DNA of 40,338 bases from DASQUK01 sp046726215 (GTDB lineage: Bacteria; Actinomycetota; Acidimicrobiia; Acidimicrobiales; VFJN01): positions 1 through 40,338 of the forward strand of contig JBKPAA010000024.1 in assembly GCA_046726215.1 (NCBI GenBank), in the 5' to 3' direction. Each line of letters begins with the position of its first letter. The first letter of the stretch is position 1. A program made the translations under genes and the position numbers. This document shows positions 15,854 to 22,750 of the stretch, in pieces. A model generated the notes under the pieces. The model did not search any database. It saw only the letters and a list, made by a program, of their open reading frames with translations, and was not told where the DNA came from.

Positions 15854-16541
15854 GCAGCGCCCGCAGGCCGGCCTCGTGGCCGTCGATCCAGACGCTGACC
15901 GTGCCCGCTCCTTCGGCCCGCCACGTCGCCGGAGGGGTCCCGCCGCCCGCGCCGTCGCCGCCGATCTCCCGGATCAGTGCGGTGCGCTCGTCGACCATCA
16001 CCACCGGCACCCCGGCGGGTGCGAGCTGCCGAGTGCGGTGCAGCTTGTCGTCCGACCACGTGTCGGCGCGGGGGACCAGGCCGAGCTGCCCCACCAGCCC
16101 CAGTCCGACGGTGTAGGCGCCGCCCCGGGGATCGACCATCGGATCGCACAGGACCATCGCCCCGGCCGCCGTCCCGGCCACGGCCGCCCCGTCGTGCCAT
16201 GCCGCCACCAGTGCGTCCCACAGGGGAGTGTGCAGCAGCACCGAGCGCAGGTGCATCGGCGATCCGTCCGCCAGGTACACGAACCGGCCGGACCGCACGG
16301 CGGCGACGTTGGCCTCGTCGTGGGCGCCGGTCCGGTCGATGGCCATGACCGGGCGCACCGCGGCGCCCAGCGTCGCGAACCAGTCGCTGGCCATGGCCAC
16401 GGCTCGGTCGGGGTGCTCGTAGGCCGCGGCCGTCGGCAGGACCACCACCTCATCGGCGCCGCAGGCGGCCAGGAGGTCGCGGTCGAAGTCACATCCGGCG
16501 GTCCAGGCATCGCCGCCCACCAGGGCCAGGGGTCCGGTCAC
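15846..16541 (-). CDS. Peptidase S51/cyanophycinase-like protein lacking the catalytic serine
   Basis: A protein of 231 residues with the class-I glutamine-amidotransferase-like fold of the S51 family. Recognisable parts are LALVGGDAW, VVVLPTAAAYEHP, FVYLADGSPMHLRSVL, and the nucleophile elbow region VAGTAAGAMVLCDPMVDPRG. The family nucleophile is Ser in G-(T/S)-S-A-G-A; here it is Ala125 (GTAAGA, codon GCG). Unless a nearby residue replaces it, this protein cannot be a serine peptidase and may bind rather than cleave. There is no signal peptide. The start is GTG. It is convergent to the FKBP gene and divergent from hbd. Confidence 0.75.
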   Translation of the reverse strand: MTGPLALVGGDAWTAGCDFDRDLLAACGADEVVVLPTAAAYEHPDRAVAMASDWFATLGAAVRPVMAIDRTGAHDEANVAAVRSGRFVYLADGSPMHLRSVLLHTPLWDALVAAWHDGAAVAGTAAGAMVLCDPMVDPRGGAYTVGLGLVGQLGLVPRADTWSDDKLHRTRQLAPAGVPVVMVDERTALIREIGGDGAGGGTPPATWRAEGAGTVSVWIDGHEAGLRALPG

Positions 16542-16546
16542 AATCC

Positions 16547-16596
16547 GTTTTCTACGCGGGATCGGTCGTCCCGGCGACCATTCCCGCGCAGAAAAC
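16547..16596. repeat. Long hairpin, copy 1 of a repeat flanking hbd
   Basis: The arms GTTTTCTACGCGGGA (16547-16561) and TCCCGCGCAGAAAAC (16582-16596) match at 14 of 15 positions. An inner stem GGTCG/CGACC (16564-16568 with 16575-16579) has a six-base loop. The middle part recurs at 17524-17553. It could terminate stray transcripts between the divergent genes or be a small palindromic repeat. Confidence 0.6.
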
Positions 16597-16622
16597 GCCG
16601 GGGGCGGCTTGGGCGGCGGTGG

Positions 16623-16639
16623 TTACCGTTCGGTAGCCT
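16623..16639 (+). promoter_or_regulatory. Operator-like palindrome and leaderless -10 box of hbd
   Basis: TTACCGTTCGGTAG (16623-16636) contains the perfect palindrome TACCGTTCGGTA and overlaps the -10 box TAGCCT (16634-16639), six bases before the ATG. Related sites stand in the same place before ecm (18988-19001) and ccr (39481-39494). The form is that of a TetR-type operator. Confidence 0.55.
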
Positions 16640-16645
16640 CCGGCG

Positions 16646-17503
16646 ATGGCTCTGGAGACGCTCGGCATCGTCGGATCGGGGATCATGGGCTCGGGCATCG
16701 CCGAGGTGGCCGCGCGCGCGGGGATGACGGTCGTCCTGCGGTCACGCAAGCAGGAGACGGCCGACGCCATGGTCGCCGCCCTGGGGCGCTCGCTGGCCAA
16801 ACAGGTCGAGCGAGGCAAGCTCGACGAGGCCGAGGCAGCAGCGGTGAACGGCCGCGTCAGCGCCACCGCCGATCTCGAGTCGCTCGCCGACTGCGACTTC
16901 GTGGTCGAATCGATCGTCGAGGACCTCGAGACCAAGAAGCAGCTGTTCATCGAGCTCGACCGGCTCGTGAAGGACGGCGCCATCCTCGCCACGAACACCT
17001 CGACGCTTCCGGTGGTGGAGATCGCCACCGCCACCAGCCGCCCCGAGCGGGTGTGCGGCATCCACTTCTTCAACCCCGCGCCGGCGATGAGCCTGGTCGA
17101 GATCGTCCGGACGCTGCTCTCCAGCGACGAGACGATCGCCGACGCAAAAGCCTTCGCAGAGGCCTGTGGCAAGTCGCCGGTCGTGGTTGAGGACCGTGCC
17201 GGGTTCATCGTCAACGGGCTGCTATTCCCCTACCTCAACAACGCGGTGCGCATGCTCGAGAACCGCATCGCCAGCCGCGACGACATCGACGCCGCCATGA
17301 TGGGTGGCTGCAACTTCCCGATGGGACCGCTGGCGCTGCTCGACCTCGTGGGGCTGGACACGTCGTTGGCCATTCTCGATGCCCTCTATGCCGAGTTCCG
17401 CGACCCCAATTACGCGGCCGTGCCGCTGCTGCGGCGGATGGTGGCGGCCGGGCACCTGGGCCGGAAGTCGGGCCACGGGTTCTACGACTACGCCGATCAG
17501 TAG
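16646..17503 (+). CDS. hbd: 3-hydroxyacyl-CoA (3-hydroxybutyryl-CoA) dehydrogenase
   Basis: It oxidises or reduces short-chain 3-hydroxyacyl-CoA with NAD(P); the 285-residue stand-alone form is typical of 3-hydroxybutyryl-CoA dehydrogenases. The Rossmann motif GIVGSGIMGSGIAE is at 7-20. NTSTLPVVEIA holds the conserved Asn/Ser, His140 in GIHFFNPAP is catalytic with Glu152 in LVEIV, and the C-terminal domain reads DRAGFIVNGLLFPYLNNAV and LGRKSGHGFYDY. In the ethylmalonyl-CoA pathway such an enzyme supplies crotonyl-CoA precursor, and Ccr and Ecm are in this window. A palindromic operator overlaps the promoter. A covarying hairpin repeat flanks it on both sides. A role in fatty-acid or butyrate oxidation is the alternative. 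Confidence 0.9.
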   Translation: MALETLGIVGSGIMGSGIAEVAARAGMTVVLRSRKQETADAMVAALGRSLAKQVERGKLDEAEAAAVNGRVSATADLESLADCDFVVESIVEDLETKKQLFIELDRLVKDGAILATNTSTLPVVEIATATSRPERVCGIHFFNPAPAMSLVEIVRTLLSSDETIADAKAFAEACGKSPVVVEDRAGFIVNGLLFPYLNNAVRMLENRIASRDDIDAAMMGGCNFPMGPLALLDLVGLDTSLAILDALYAEFRDPNYAAVPLLRRMVAAGHLGRKSGHGFYDYADQ

Positions 17504-17523
17504 GGCCCCGCGTCAACCTGCCA

Positions 17524-17553
17524 CGGGATCGGGTGCTCGGGCCACCATTCCCG
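17524..17553. repeat. Hairpin, copy 2 of the repeat flanking hbd
   Basis: CGGGA (17524-17528) pairs with TCCCG (17549-17553), and an inner GGTG (17532-17535) pairs with CACC (17543-17546). It shares CGGGATCGG and CCACCATTCCCGCG-like blocks with copy 1 at 16547-16596. The inner stem differs between copies but still pairs, as expected for a conserved structure. Confidence 0.5.
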
Positions 17554-17570
17554 CGACAAGAATCCGTAGG

Positions 17571-18278
17571 GTGCGCCCGCGGGTCCCCGACCTCCCCGAT
17601 GTCGACGAGCTGAAGGAGTCCGCCCGCCGGGCCGGGCGCCGTGCCGTCGTGAGTGGCCGTTGGCTAGCCGAGACGGTGGTCGATGTGGCGCCCCGCCTGC
17701 CGGTGCGCGGGGCCGACAGGCTGTCGGCCCACTACGACGGGCTGACGGGAGCGGAGCTGGCCGGCGAGCTCGTGCGGTCGGCGGGCCACGTGTCCGGCGG
17801 GATCGCCGCCACCGCGGGCGGCATCATCGCCGCCCAGGAGCTGACCGTCGCCGGGCTGGTCCTGGTCCCCTTCGAGCTCGCGGCCGAGACCGCATTGGTG
17901 GTGGCGACCGAGGTCAAGCTGGCGGCCGAGCTGCACCACGTGGCCGGCCGGCGTCTCCCCGGCGCACCGCACCAGCGGGCGGGCGCGGCGCTCATCGCAT
18001 GGATGTCCGGCCGAGCGGTGCCTCCCAACCAGGTCGTGGCCACCGTGCGGGGCGACATGCTGGGACGCGCCGGACGCCAGCGGCTCCGCGAGCTGTTGCG
18101 GCGGCGCTTCATCTGGAACCTGTCCACGCTGGCGCCGATGCTGACGGGCGCCGCCGCCGCCGCCTACCTCAATCGCAGGGCCACGCTCGACATCGGCGGC
18201 CGGTTGGCCACCGACCTCGGGCTGGCCGGGCGCTGGGAGCGGTCGGCGAACGGTCGCGGCGGTTCCGTCGGTTGGTGA
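17571..18278 (+). CDS. Conserved hypothetical protein, alanine/glycine-rich
   Basis: I do not recognise this protein of 235 residues. After an acidic start (PDLPDVDELKESARRAGRRA) comes a long hydrophobic, small-residue region (about 80-130, including GGIAATAGGIIAAQELTVAG and VPFELAAETALVVATEVKLA). Then follow a basic part (GDMLGRAGRQRLRELLRRRF) and a final hydrophobic stretch (TLAPMLTGAAAAAYLNRRAT). It may associate with the membrane. The frame is supported by codon composition and by the TGATG overlap of its stop with aat, which implies translational coupling. The GTG start is the first candidate after hbd and is uncertain. Confidence 0.65.
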   Translation: MRPRVPDLPDVDELKESARRAGRRAVVSGRWLAETVVDVAPRLPVRGADRLSAHYDGLTGAELAGELVRSAGHVSGGIAATAGGIIAAQELTVAGLVLVPFELAAETALVVATEVKLAAELHHVAGRRLPGAPHQRAGAALIAWMSGRAVPPNQVVATVRGDMLGRAGRQRLRELLRRRFIWNLSTLAPMLTGAAAAAYLNRRATLDIGGRLATDLGLAGRWERSANGRGGSVGW

Positions 18279-18970
18279 TGCCCGTCGAGCCTGCGCCCAC
18301 GCCGTGGGCGTTCCCGCCGGTCGAGGAGGCGGACAGCGACGGGCTGGTGGGGGTGGGCGCCGATCTCGAGCCGGGAACGATCCTGGCCGCATACCGGCGG
18401 GGCCTGTTCCCGATGCCGGTGGGGCGGCGGGGCACCCTCGGCTGGTGGTCGCCCGACCCCCGGGCGGTCATACCGCTCGATCGACTGCACGTCAGCCGCT
18501 CGTTGCGGCGCAGCCGGCGCCGGTTCGACATCCAGGTCGACACGGCATTCGACGAGGTCATCGGTGCCTGCGCCGATCCGTCGCGGCCCCACGGCTGGAT
18601 CAGCCCCGAGGTCCAGGCGGCCTATACCCGGTTGCACGAGATGGGTTGGGTCCACTCGGTGGAGGCCTGGGACCGCGACGACGGCACGCTCGCCGGCGGA
18701 CTCTACGGGGTGGCCATCGGTGGCCTGTTCGCCGGCGAGTCGATGTTCCATCGCCGCACCGATGCGTCGAAGGTGGCGCTGGTGGGCCTGGTCGACCTGC
18801 TGGGTGATGCCCAGCGAGAGCCAGGGTCGCCGACCCATCCCCTCTTGGACGTCCAGTGGATGACGTCGCATCTCGCCCAGCTCGGCGCGGTCGAGATCGC
18901 CCGCGAGGACTACCTCGAGCTGGTGCGGCGGGCCGTCGACTGTCCGCTGCCCGCCGCGTTTCGCGGGTGA
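18278..18970 (+). CDS. aat: Leucyl/phenylalanyl-tRNA-protein transferase
   Basis: It transfers Leu or Phe from tRNA to proteins with N-terminal Arg or Lys, marking them for ClpAP in the N-end rule pathway. The 230-residue length is normal. Diagnostic segments are AYRRGLFPMPV, WWSPDPRAVIPLDRLHVSRS, HGWISPEVQAAYTRLHEMGW, SVEAWD, and GGLYGVAIGGLFAGESMFHR followed by RTDASKVALVGL. The ATG overlaps the stop of the upstream gene as TGATG, so translation is coupled and the function of that unknown gene may relate. Confidence 0.95.
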   Translation: MPVEPAPTPWAFPPVEEADSDGLVGVGADLEPGTILAAYRRGLFPMPVGRRGTLGWWSPDPRAVIPLDRLHVSRSLRRSRRRFDIQVDTAFDEVIGACADPSRPHGWISPEVQAAYTRLHEMGWVHSVEAWDRDDGTLAGGLYGVAIGGLFAGESMFHRRTDASKVALVGLVDLLGDAQREPGSPTHPLLDVQWMTSHLAQLGAVEIAREDYLELVRRAVDCPLPAAFRG

Positions 18971-18987
18971 CGGTCACCCGCCGGTTG

Positions 18988-19001
18988 TGACCGCGCGGTA
19001 G
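18988..19001 (+). promoter_or_regulatory. Operator-like palindrome upstream of ecm
   Basis: TGACCGCGCGGTAG contains the perfect palindrome ACCGCGCGGT, 11 bases before the ATG at 19013. It matches the sites before hbd and ccr in form and position. Confidence 0.5.
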
Positions 19002-19012
19002 GTCGGGCGACG

Positions 19013-21001
19013 ATGGACCTCATGAGCGAGCGCGAGGCGCACCTGCCCCAGCCCGATCGACCCTGGATGATGCGGACCTACTCCGGCCACTCCACGGCCC
19101 GGGCGAGCAACGAGCTCTATCGCACCAACCTGGCCCGGGGGCAGACCGGGCTGTCCATAGCCTTCGACCTGCCCACCCAGACCGGCTACGACCCCGACGA
19201 CCCCCTGGCGCGCGGCGAGGTCGGCAAGGTCGGCGTGCCGGTCGCCCACCTCGGACACATGGGTGAGCTGCTCGACGGCATTCCCCCGGGCGAGATGAAC
19301 ACGTCGATGACGATCAACGCCACCGCCGCCTGGCTGCTGGGACTCTACGTGGCCAACGCCGAGCGCCAAGGGGTGGGCTCGAGGGAGCTGCGGGGCACCA
19401 CCCAGAACGACATCGTCAAGGAGTACCTGTCCCGCGGCACCTACATCTTCCCGCCGCTGCCATCGCGCCGGCTGATCGTGGACATGGTGGCGTTCTGCTC
19501 GGAGTGGATCCCGCTCTGGAACCCGATGAACGTGTGCTCCTACCACCTTCAGGAGGCGGGGGCCACGCCAACGCAGGAGATCGCCTACAGCCTCGCCACG
19601 GCGGTGGGCGTGCTCGACGCCGTCCGCGAGTCCGGGCAGGTGCCGGAGGAGCGGTTCCCGGCGGTGTTCGCCTCCATCAGCTTCTTCGTCAACGCCGGGA
19701 TCCGGTTCATCGAGGAGGCCTGCAAGATGCGGGCGTTCACCGAGCTGTGGGATCGCATCGGCCTCGAGCGCTACGGCGTCGCCGACGCCAAGGCCCGGCG
19801 CTTCCGCTACGGCGTCCAGGTCAACAGCCTCGGGCTCACCGAGGCACAGCCCGAGAACAACGTGCAGCGCATCGTGCTGGAGATGCTGGGGGTCACGCTC
19901 GGCCGCGATGCCCGGGCCCGGTCGATCCAGCTACCAGCATGGAACGAGGCCCTGGGGCTGCCCCGCCCATGGGACCAGCAATGGGCGCTGCGCATGCAGC
20001 AGGTCCTGGCCTACGAGACCGACCTGCTGGAGTACCCGGACGTGTTCGATGGGTCGCACGTCGTCGAGGGCGGCACCCGCGAGTTGGTGGAATCCGCCGG
20101 CGCCGAGCTCGACGACGTGCTGGCCCTGGGCGGCGCGTTCGAGGCCATCGACGAGCTCAAGGGCCGGCTGGTGCGGAGTCACGCCGAGCGGCTCCGGCGC
20201 ATCGAGGACGGTGAGCTGGCCGTCGTCGGCGTCAACCGCTTCACCGAGACCGCGCCGTCGCTACTGGTCGGCGACGACGAGGAGCACATTCTCCGGGTCG
20301 ATCCTGCGCTCGAGGCGCGGACCATCGCCGGGGTCCAGGCGTGGCGGTCCGAGCGCGACAACGACGCCGTCAAGCGCTCGCTCGACCAGCTGCGCCGGGC
20401 CGCCGAGTCCGGCGACAACATCATGCCGGCCACCATCGACCTGGCCCACGCGGGCGGCACCACGGGCGAGTGGGCCGGTGCTCTTCGGGAGGTGTTCGGC
20501 GAGTACCGGGCCCCGACCGGCGTCGGCGCCGCGGTCGGCGCCGCTGGCGGGTCCGCGGGGCTGCGTGCCATCGCCGAGCGGGTCAAGGCGATGCCCGGCG
20601 GTCCGCCCCGGCTCCTGGTGGCCAAGCCGGGCCTGGACGGTCACTCCAACGGTGCCGAACAAATCGCCGTGGCTGCCCGGGACGCCGGTCTGGAGGTGAT
20701 CTACCAGGGCATCCGACTGACACCCGAGCAGATCGCGGCGGTGGCGGTGGAGGAGGACGCCGACGTCGTCGGCCTGTCGATCCTCTCGGGCTCGCACCTG
20801 GAGCTGGTGCCTCAGGTGGTCCGCCTGGTGCGGGAAGGCGGCGTGGAGGCGCCGGTCGTGGCGGGCGGCATCATCCCCGAGGAGGATCGCCAGCCGCTGC
20901 TCGACGCCGGTGTCGCCGCCGTCTACACGCCCAAGGACTTCGAGCTGGTCCGGATCATGGGCGACATTGTGGACCTGGCCACCAGCCACCGAGGACGATG
21001 A
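19013..21001 (+). CDS. ecm: Ethylmalonyl-CoA mutase (MeaA/Ecm), B12-dependent
   Basis: It converts (2R)-ethylmalonyl-CoA to (2S)-methylsuccinyl-CoA in the ethylmalonyl-CoA pathway. The chain has 662 residues: a catalytic TIM-barrel domain (about 15-500) joined to a C-terminal cobalamin-binding domain (about 530-655). The barrel shows AFDLPTQTGYDPDDPLARGE, TSMTINATAAWLLGLY, RGTTQNDIVKEYLSRGTYIF and RYGVQVNSLGLTEAQPENNV, wording specific to Ecm rather than methylmalonyl-CoA mutase (which has FDLATHRGYDSDH). D542-G-H544-S-N-G547 is the base-off cobalamin motif. Start ATG 19013 has a second ATG three codons later. The operator-like palindrome just upstream links it to hbd and ccr. A mutase acting on another acyl-CoA is unlikely. 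Confidence 0.92.
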   Translation: MDLMSEREAHLPQPDRPWMMRTYSGHSTARASNELYRTNLARGQTGLSIAFDLPTQTGYDPDDPLARGEVGKVGVPVAHLGHMGELLDGIPPGEMNTSMTINATAAWLLGLYVANAERQGVGSRELRGTTQNDIVKEYLSRGTYIFPPLPSRRLIVDMVAFCSEWIPLWNPMNVCSYHLQEAGATPTQEIAYSLATAVGVLDAVRESGQVPEERFPAVFASISFFVNAGIRFIEEACKMRAFTELWDRIGLERYGVADAKARRFRYGVQVNSLGLTEAQPENNVQRIVLEMLGVTLGRDARARSIQLPAWNEALGLPRPWDQQWALRMQQVLAYETDLLEYPDVFDGSHVVEGGTRELVESAGAELDDVLALGGAFEAIDELKGRLVRSHAERLRRIEDGELAVVGVNRFTETAPSLLVGDDEEHILRVDPALEARTIAGVQAWRSERDNDAVKRSLDQLRRAAESGDNIMPATIDLAHAGGTTGEWAGALREVFGEYRAPTGVGAAVGAAGGSAGLRAIAERVKAMPGGPPRLLVAKPGLDGHSNGAEQIAVAARDAGLEVIYQGIRLTPEQIAAVAVEEDADVVGLSILSGSHLELVPQVVRLVREGGVEAPVVAGGIIPEEDRQPLLDAGVAAVYTPKDFELVRIMGDIVDLATSHRGR

Positions 21002-21112
21002 CCCAGGGCCGCGCCGCTCCTGGCGATAAGGACTCGTCAAATCGGGCCGACGGGCGTATCGGTCGCGTGAACGCGCCACCACCTTGCGCTCCGAGGGCGC
21101 TAGGCCGGAGCC

Positions 21113-21466
21113 ATGGAAGCTGAGCGTCCCATGCCCTACGAGCGCTTCGACGCCGACCACCTCGTCACCGCCGCTCTGGCCACCGGGCTGGTGGGGCTGG
21201 GACTGGTGTGGGTGCCGACGCCGATCGCGGTGCCGGTGCTCGTCGCCGTGGCATTCCTGTCCGGCCGCATGGGTGGGCGGGATGCCGGCCTGGGCTCAGT
21301 GGCGGTCGGTTGCCTGATGTACGGCTACGCCATCACGGTGCCGCACTTCGTGTGGGAGATCGACAGCGGCCGCGACGAGGTGCTGTTGATCGTCCTGTTC
21401 ATGGCGTCGTTGGTGGCCGCCGAGGTCGGCACGCGCCTCCGCCGCCGGCACGCCATCGGCCGGTAA
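21113..21466 (+). CDS. Small membrane protein of unknown function
   Basis: A protein of 117 residues with three to four hydrophobic helices, starting LVTAALATGLVGLGLVWVPT and PIAVPVLVAVAFLSGRMGG, then VAVGCLMYGYAITVPHFVWE, and EVLLIVLFMASLVAAEVG before a basic tail RLRRRHAIGR. It resembles the transmembrane part of small actinobacterial membrane proteins, but I cannot name a family. ATG 21113 or 21131 may be the start. It lies 111 bases after ecm on the same strand and converges with the metallophosphoesterase gene. Confidence 0.6.
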   Translation: MEAERPMPYERFDADHLVTAALATGLVGLGLVWVPTPIAVPVLVAVAFLSGRMGGRDAGLGSVAVGCLMYGYAITVPHFVWEIDSGRDEVLLIVLFMASLVAAEVGTRLRRRHAIGR

Positions 21467-21520
21467 CGCCCGTCCGCCTTGGTCAGTCGTCGCCGACGGG
21501 GGACGGCGGGACCTATTGCC

Positions 21521-22528
21521 TCAGCCTCGGGTCGTGGCGATGGGGAAGCAGCGGTCCTGGAGCGCCCCGAACGCGTACAGCTCGTAGAGCCCGGCGTAGA
21601 GGTCCCGGGTCTTATCGCTCCACGCCAGGGCCTCCGGCGCCGAGATCCTCCGGAACACCTGCAGGATGCCCCCCTCGTAGACGCGGTACTCCGCCCAGGC
21701 CCCGGGGAAGTCCTTGACGCACGCCACCTCCACCCAGGGCACGTCGCCGGTGGCCGAGAACCGCCGTACCCGATTGCGATGGGTGTGGCCGGCGAAGTAG
21801 CCGGTGATCCGGGGCCTCCGGGCCACCACGTCGACGAGCTTCTCGGAGTCGTCGGGATTGATCCCGAAGTAGCCCTCCGGCCGCTTCGGCGAATCGGGGT
21901 TCCAGGCGTGGTGGTGGCCGAAGACCAGGACGGGCCGGTCGGCCTCGGCGGCGAGCTGGTCGAGCCAGTCCAGGGACTCGGCGGACACGCCACCCGATGC
22001 CCTCGCCGGGATCGACGTGTCGATCACGGCCAGTGTGACGCCCGGGAGCGTCACGGAGATGGGTGCGTGAGAGGCGAAGTCCTCGCCGAAGTAGGCGTCG
22101 TGGTTGCCCCGCACGTGGACCAGTCGCTCGCCGAACGCCGGGCCGTACGCGTCGAGGAACGCCTGGTACTCGGCTCGGGTGCCCCTCGACGTGAGGTCGC
22201 CCTTGACCACCACCACGTCGGGGTGGACGGCCTTCATGTCGGCGATGGCGCACCGGTTCATCAGCTCTGGGTAGGGCTCGTCGCCGGGTGCGGTGGTGTA
22301 GATGGGGTAGTCGTCGATGCCGTTGAGGATCCCGCACTCGGTCTCGCCGAAGTGGACGTCGTTGACGGTGCATACGGTGGCGAGCCGCTCGCCCGGCGGG
22401 CGCGGCAGCGTCCGGAAGCCGTGCCCGGCCCGCTCGTAGGCGGTGTCGGGCTCCAGGTCGGGAAAGCGGTGGATGACCACGCCGTCGTGCATCACCGCTT
22501 CGTCGTCGGCGACCGTCGTCAGGTCCAT
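21521..22528 (-). CDS. Calcineurin-like metallophosphoesterase
   Basis: A binuclear-metal phosphoesterase of 335 residues. The metal ligands lie in order: D-x-H in TVNDVHFGE, GDLTSRG, GNHDAY, GHHHAW and GHTHRNR. The rest reads like actinobacterial 3',5'-cyclic-AMP-phosphodiesterase-like proteins (Icc/CpdA group), so cyclic-nucleotide hydrolysis is possible but not shown. The start ATG 22528 lies nine bases after the stop of accE, so it belongs to the same transcript as the carboxylase subunits. There is no signal peptide, so it is likely cytoplasmic. Confidence 0.85.
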   Translation of the reverse strand: MDLTTVADDEAVMHDGVVIHRFPDLEPDTAYERAGHGFRTLPRPPGERLATVCTVNDVHFGETECGILNGIDDYPIYTTAPGDEPYPELMNRCAIADMKAVHPDVVVVKGDLTSRGTRAEYQAFLDAYGPAFGERLVHVRGNHDAYFGEDFASHAPISVTLPGVTLAVIDTSIPARASGGVSAESLDWLDQLAAEADRPVLVFGHHHAWNPDSPKRPEGYFGINPDDSEKLVDVVARRPRITGYFAGHTHRNRVRRFSATGDVPWVEVACVKDFPGAWAEYRVYEGGILQVFRRISAPEALAWSDKTRDLYAGLYELYAFGALQDRCFPIATTRG

Positions 22529-22537
22529 GCCAGCGCT

Positions 22538-22750
22538 TCAGCGCGTCCAGGGACGGACCCGGCGTAGCGGCACCGGCTTGGCCCACCACCGGCCCGAGAA
22601 CCGCCAACGGGGCGGCCCGGCGGCGGGGGCGGCCACGGGCCGGGGCCAGGTGACCTCGATGGCGGCAACGATGGCGGCGACCTCTTCGTCGGTGGGCTCG
22701 CCACCGCGGGTGACCGCGACCGGCGGCGGCTTCGGGTTGGCTCCCGCCAT
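22538..22750 (-). CDS. accE: Acyl-CoA carboxylase epsilon subunit
   Basis: A protein of 70 residues matching the small AccE/PccE family that binds the carboxyltransferase in actinobacterial acyl-CoA carboxylases. The helical motif PTDEEVAAIVAAIEVTWPRP is the family core and the C-terminal part ends WRFSGRWWAKPVPLRR, typical of the final Trp/Arg-rich segment. Its ATG overlaps the stop of the carboxyltransferase gene as TGATG, so the two are translated together and probably assemble in equal amounts. The location is fixed by that overlap. Confidence 0.88.
   Translation of the reverse strand: MAGANPKPPPVAVTRGGEPTDEEVAAIVAAIEVTWPRPVAAPAAGPPRWRFSGRWWAKPVPLRRVRPWTR

Noticed and set aside
16535..16541. 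GGTCACA as an ECF41 -35 box towards hbd
   Set aside because: No CGTC at 16 bases; the hbd start has its own leaderless -10 box.
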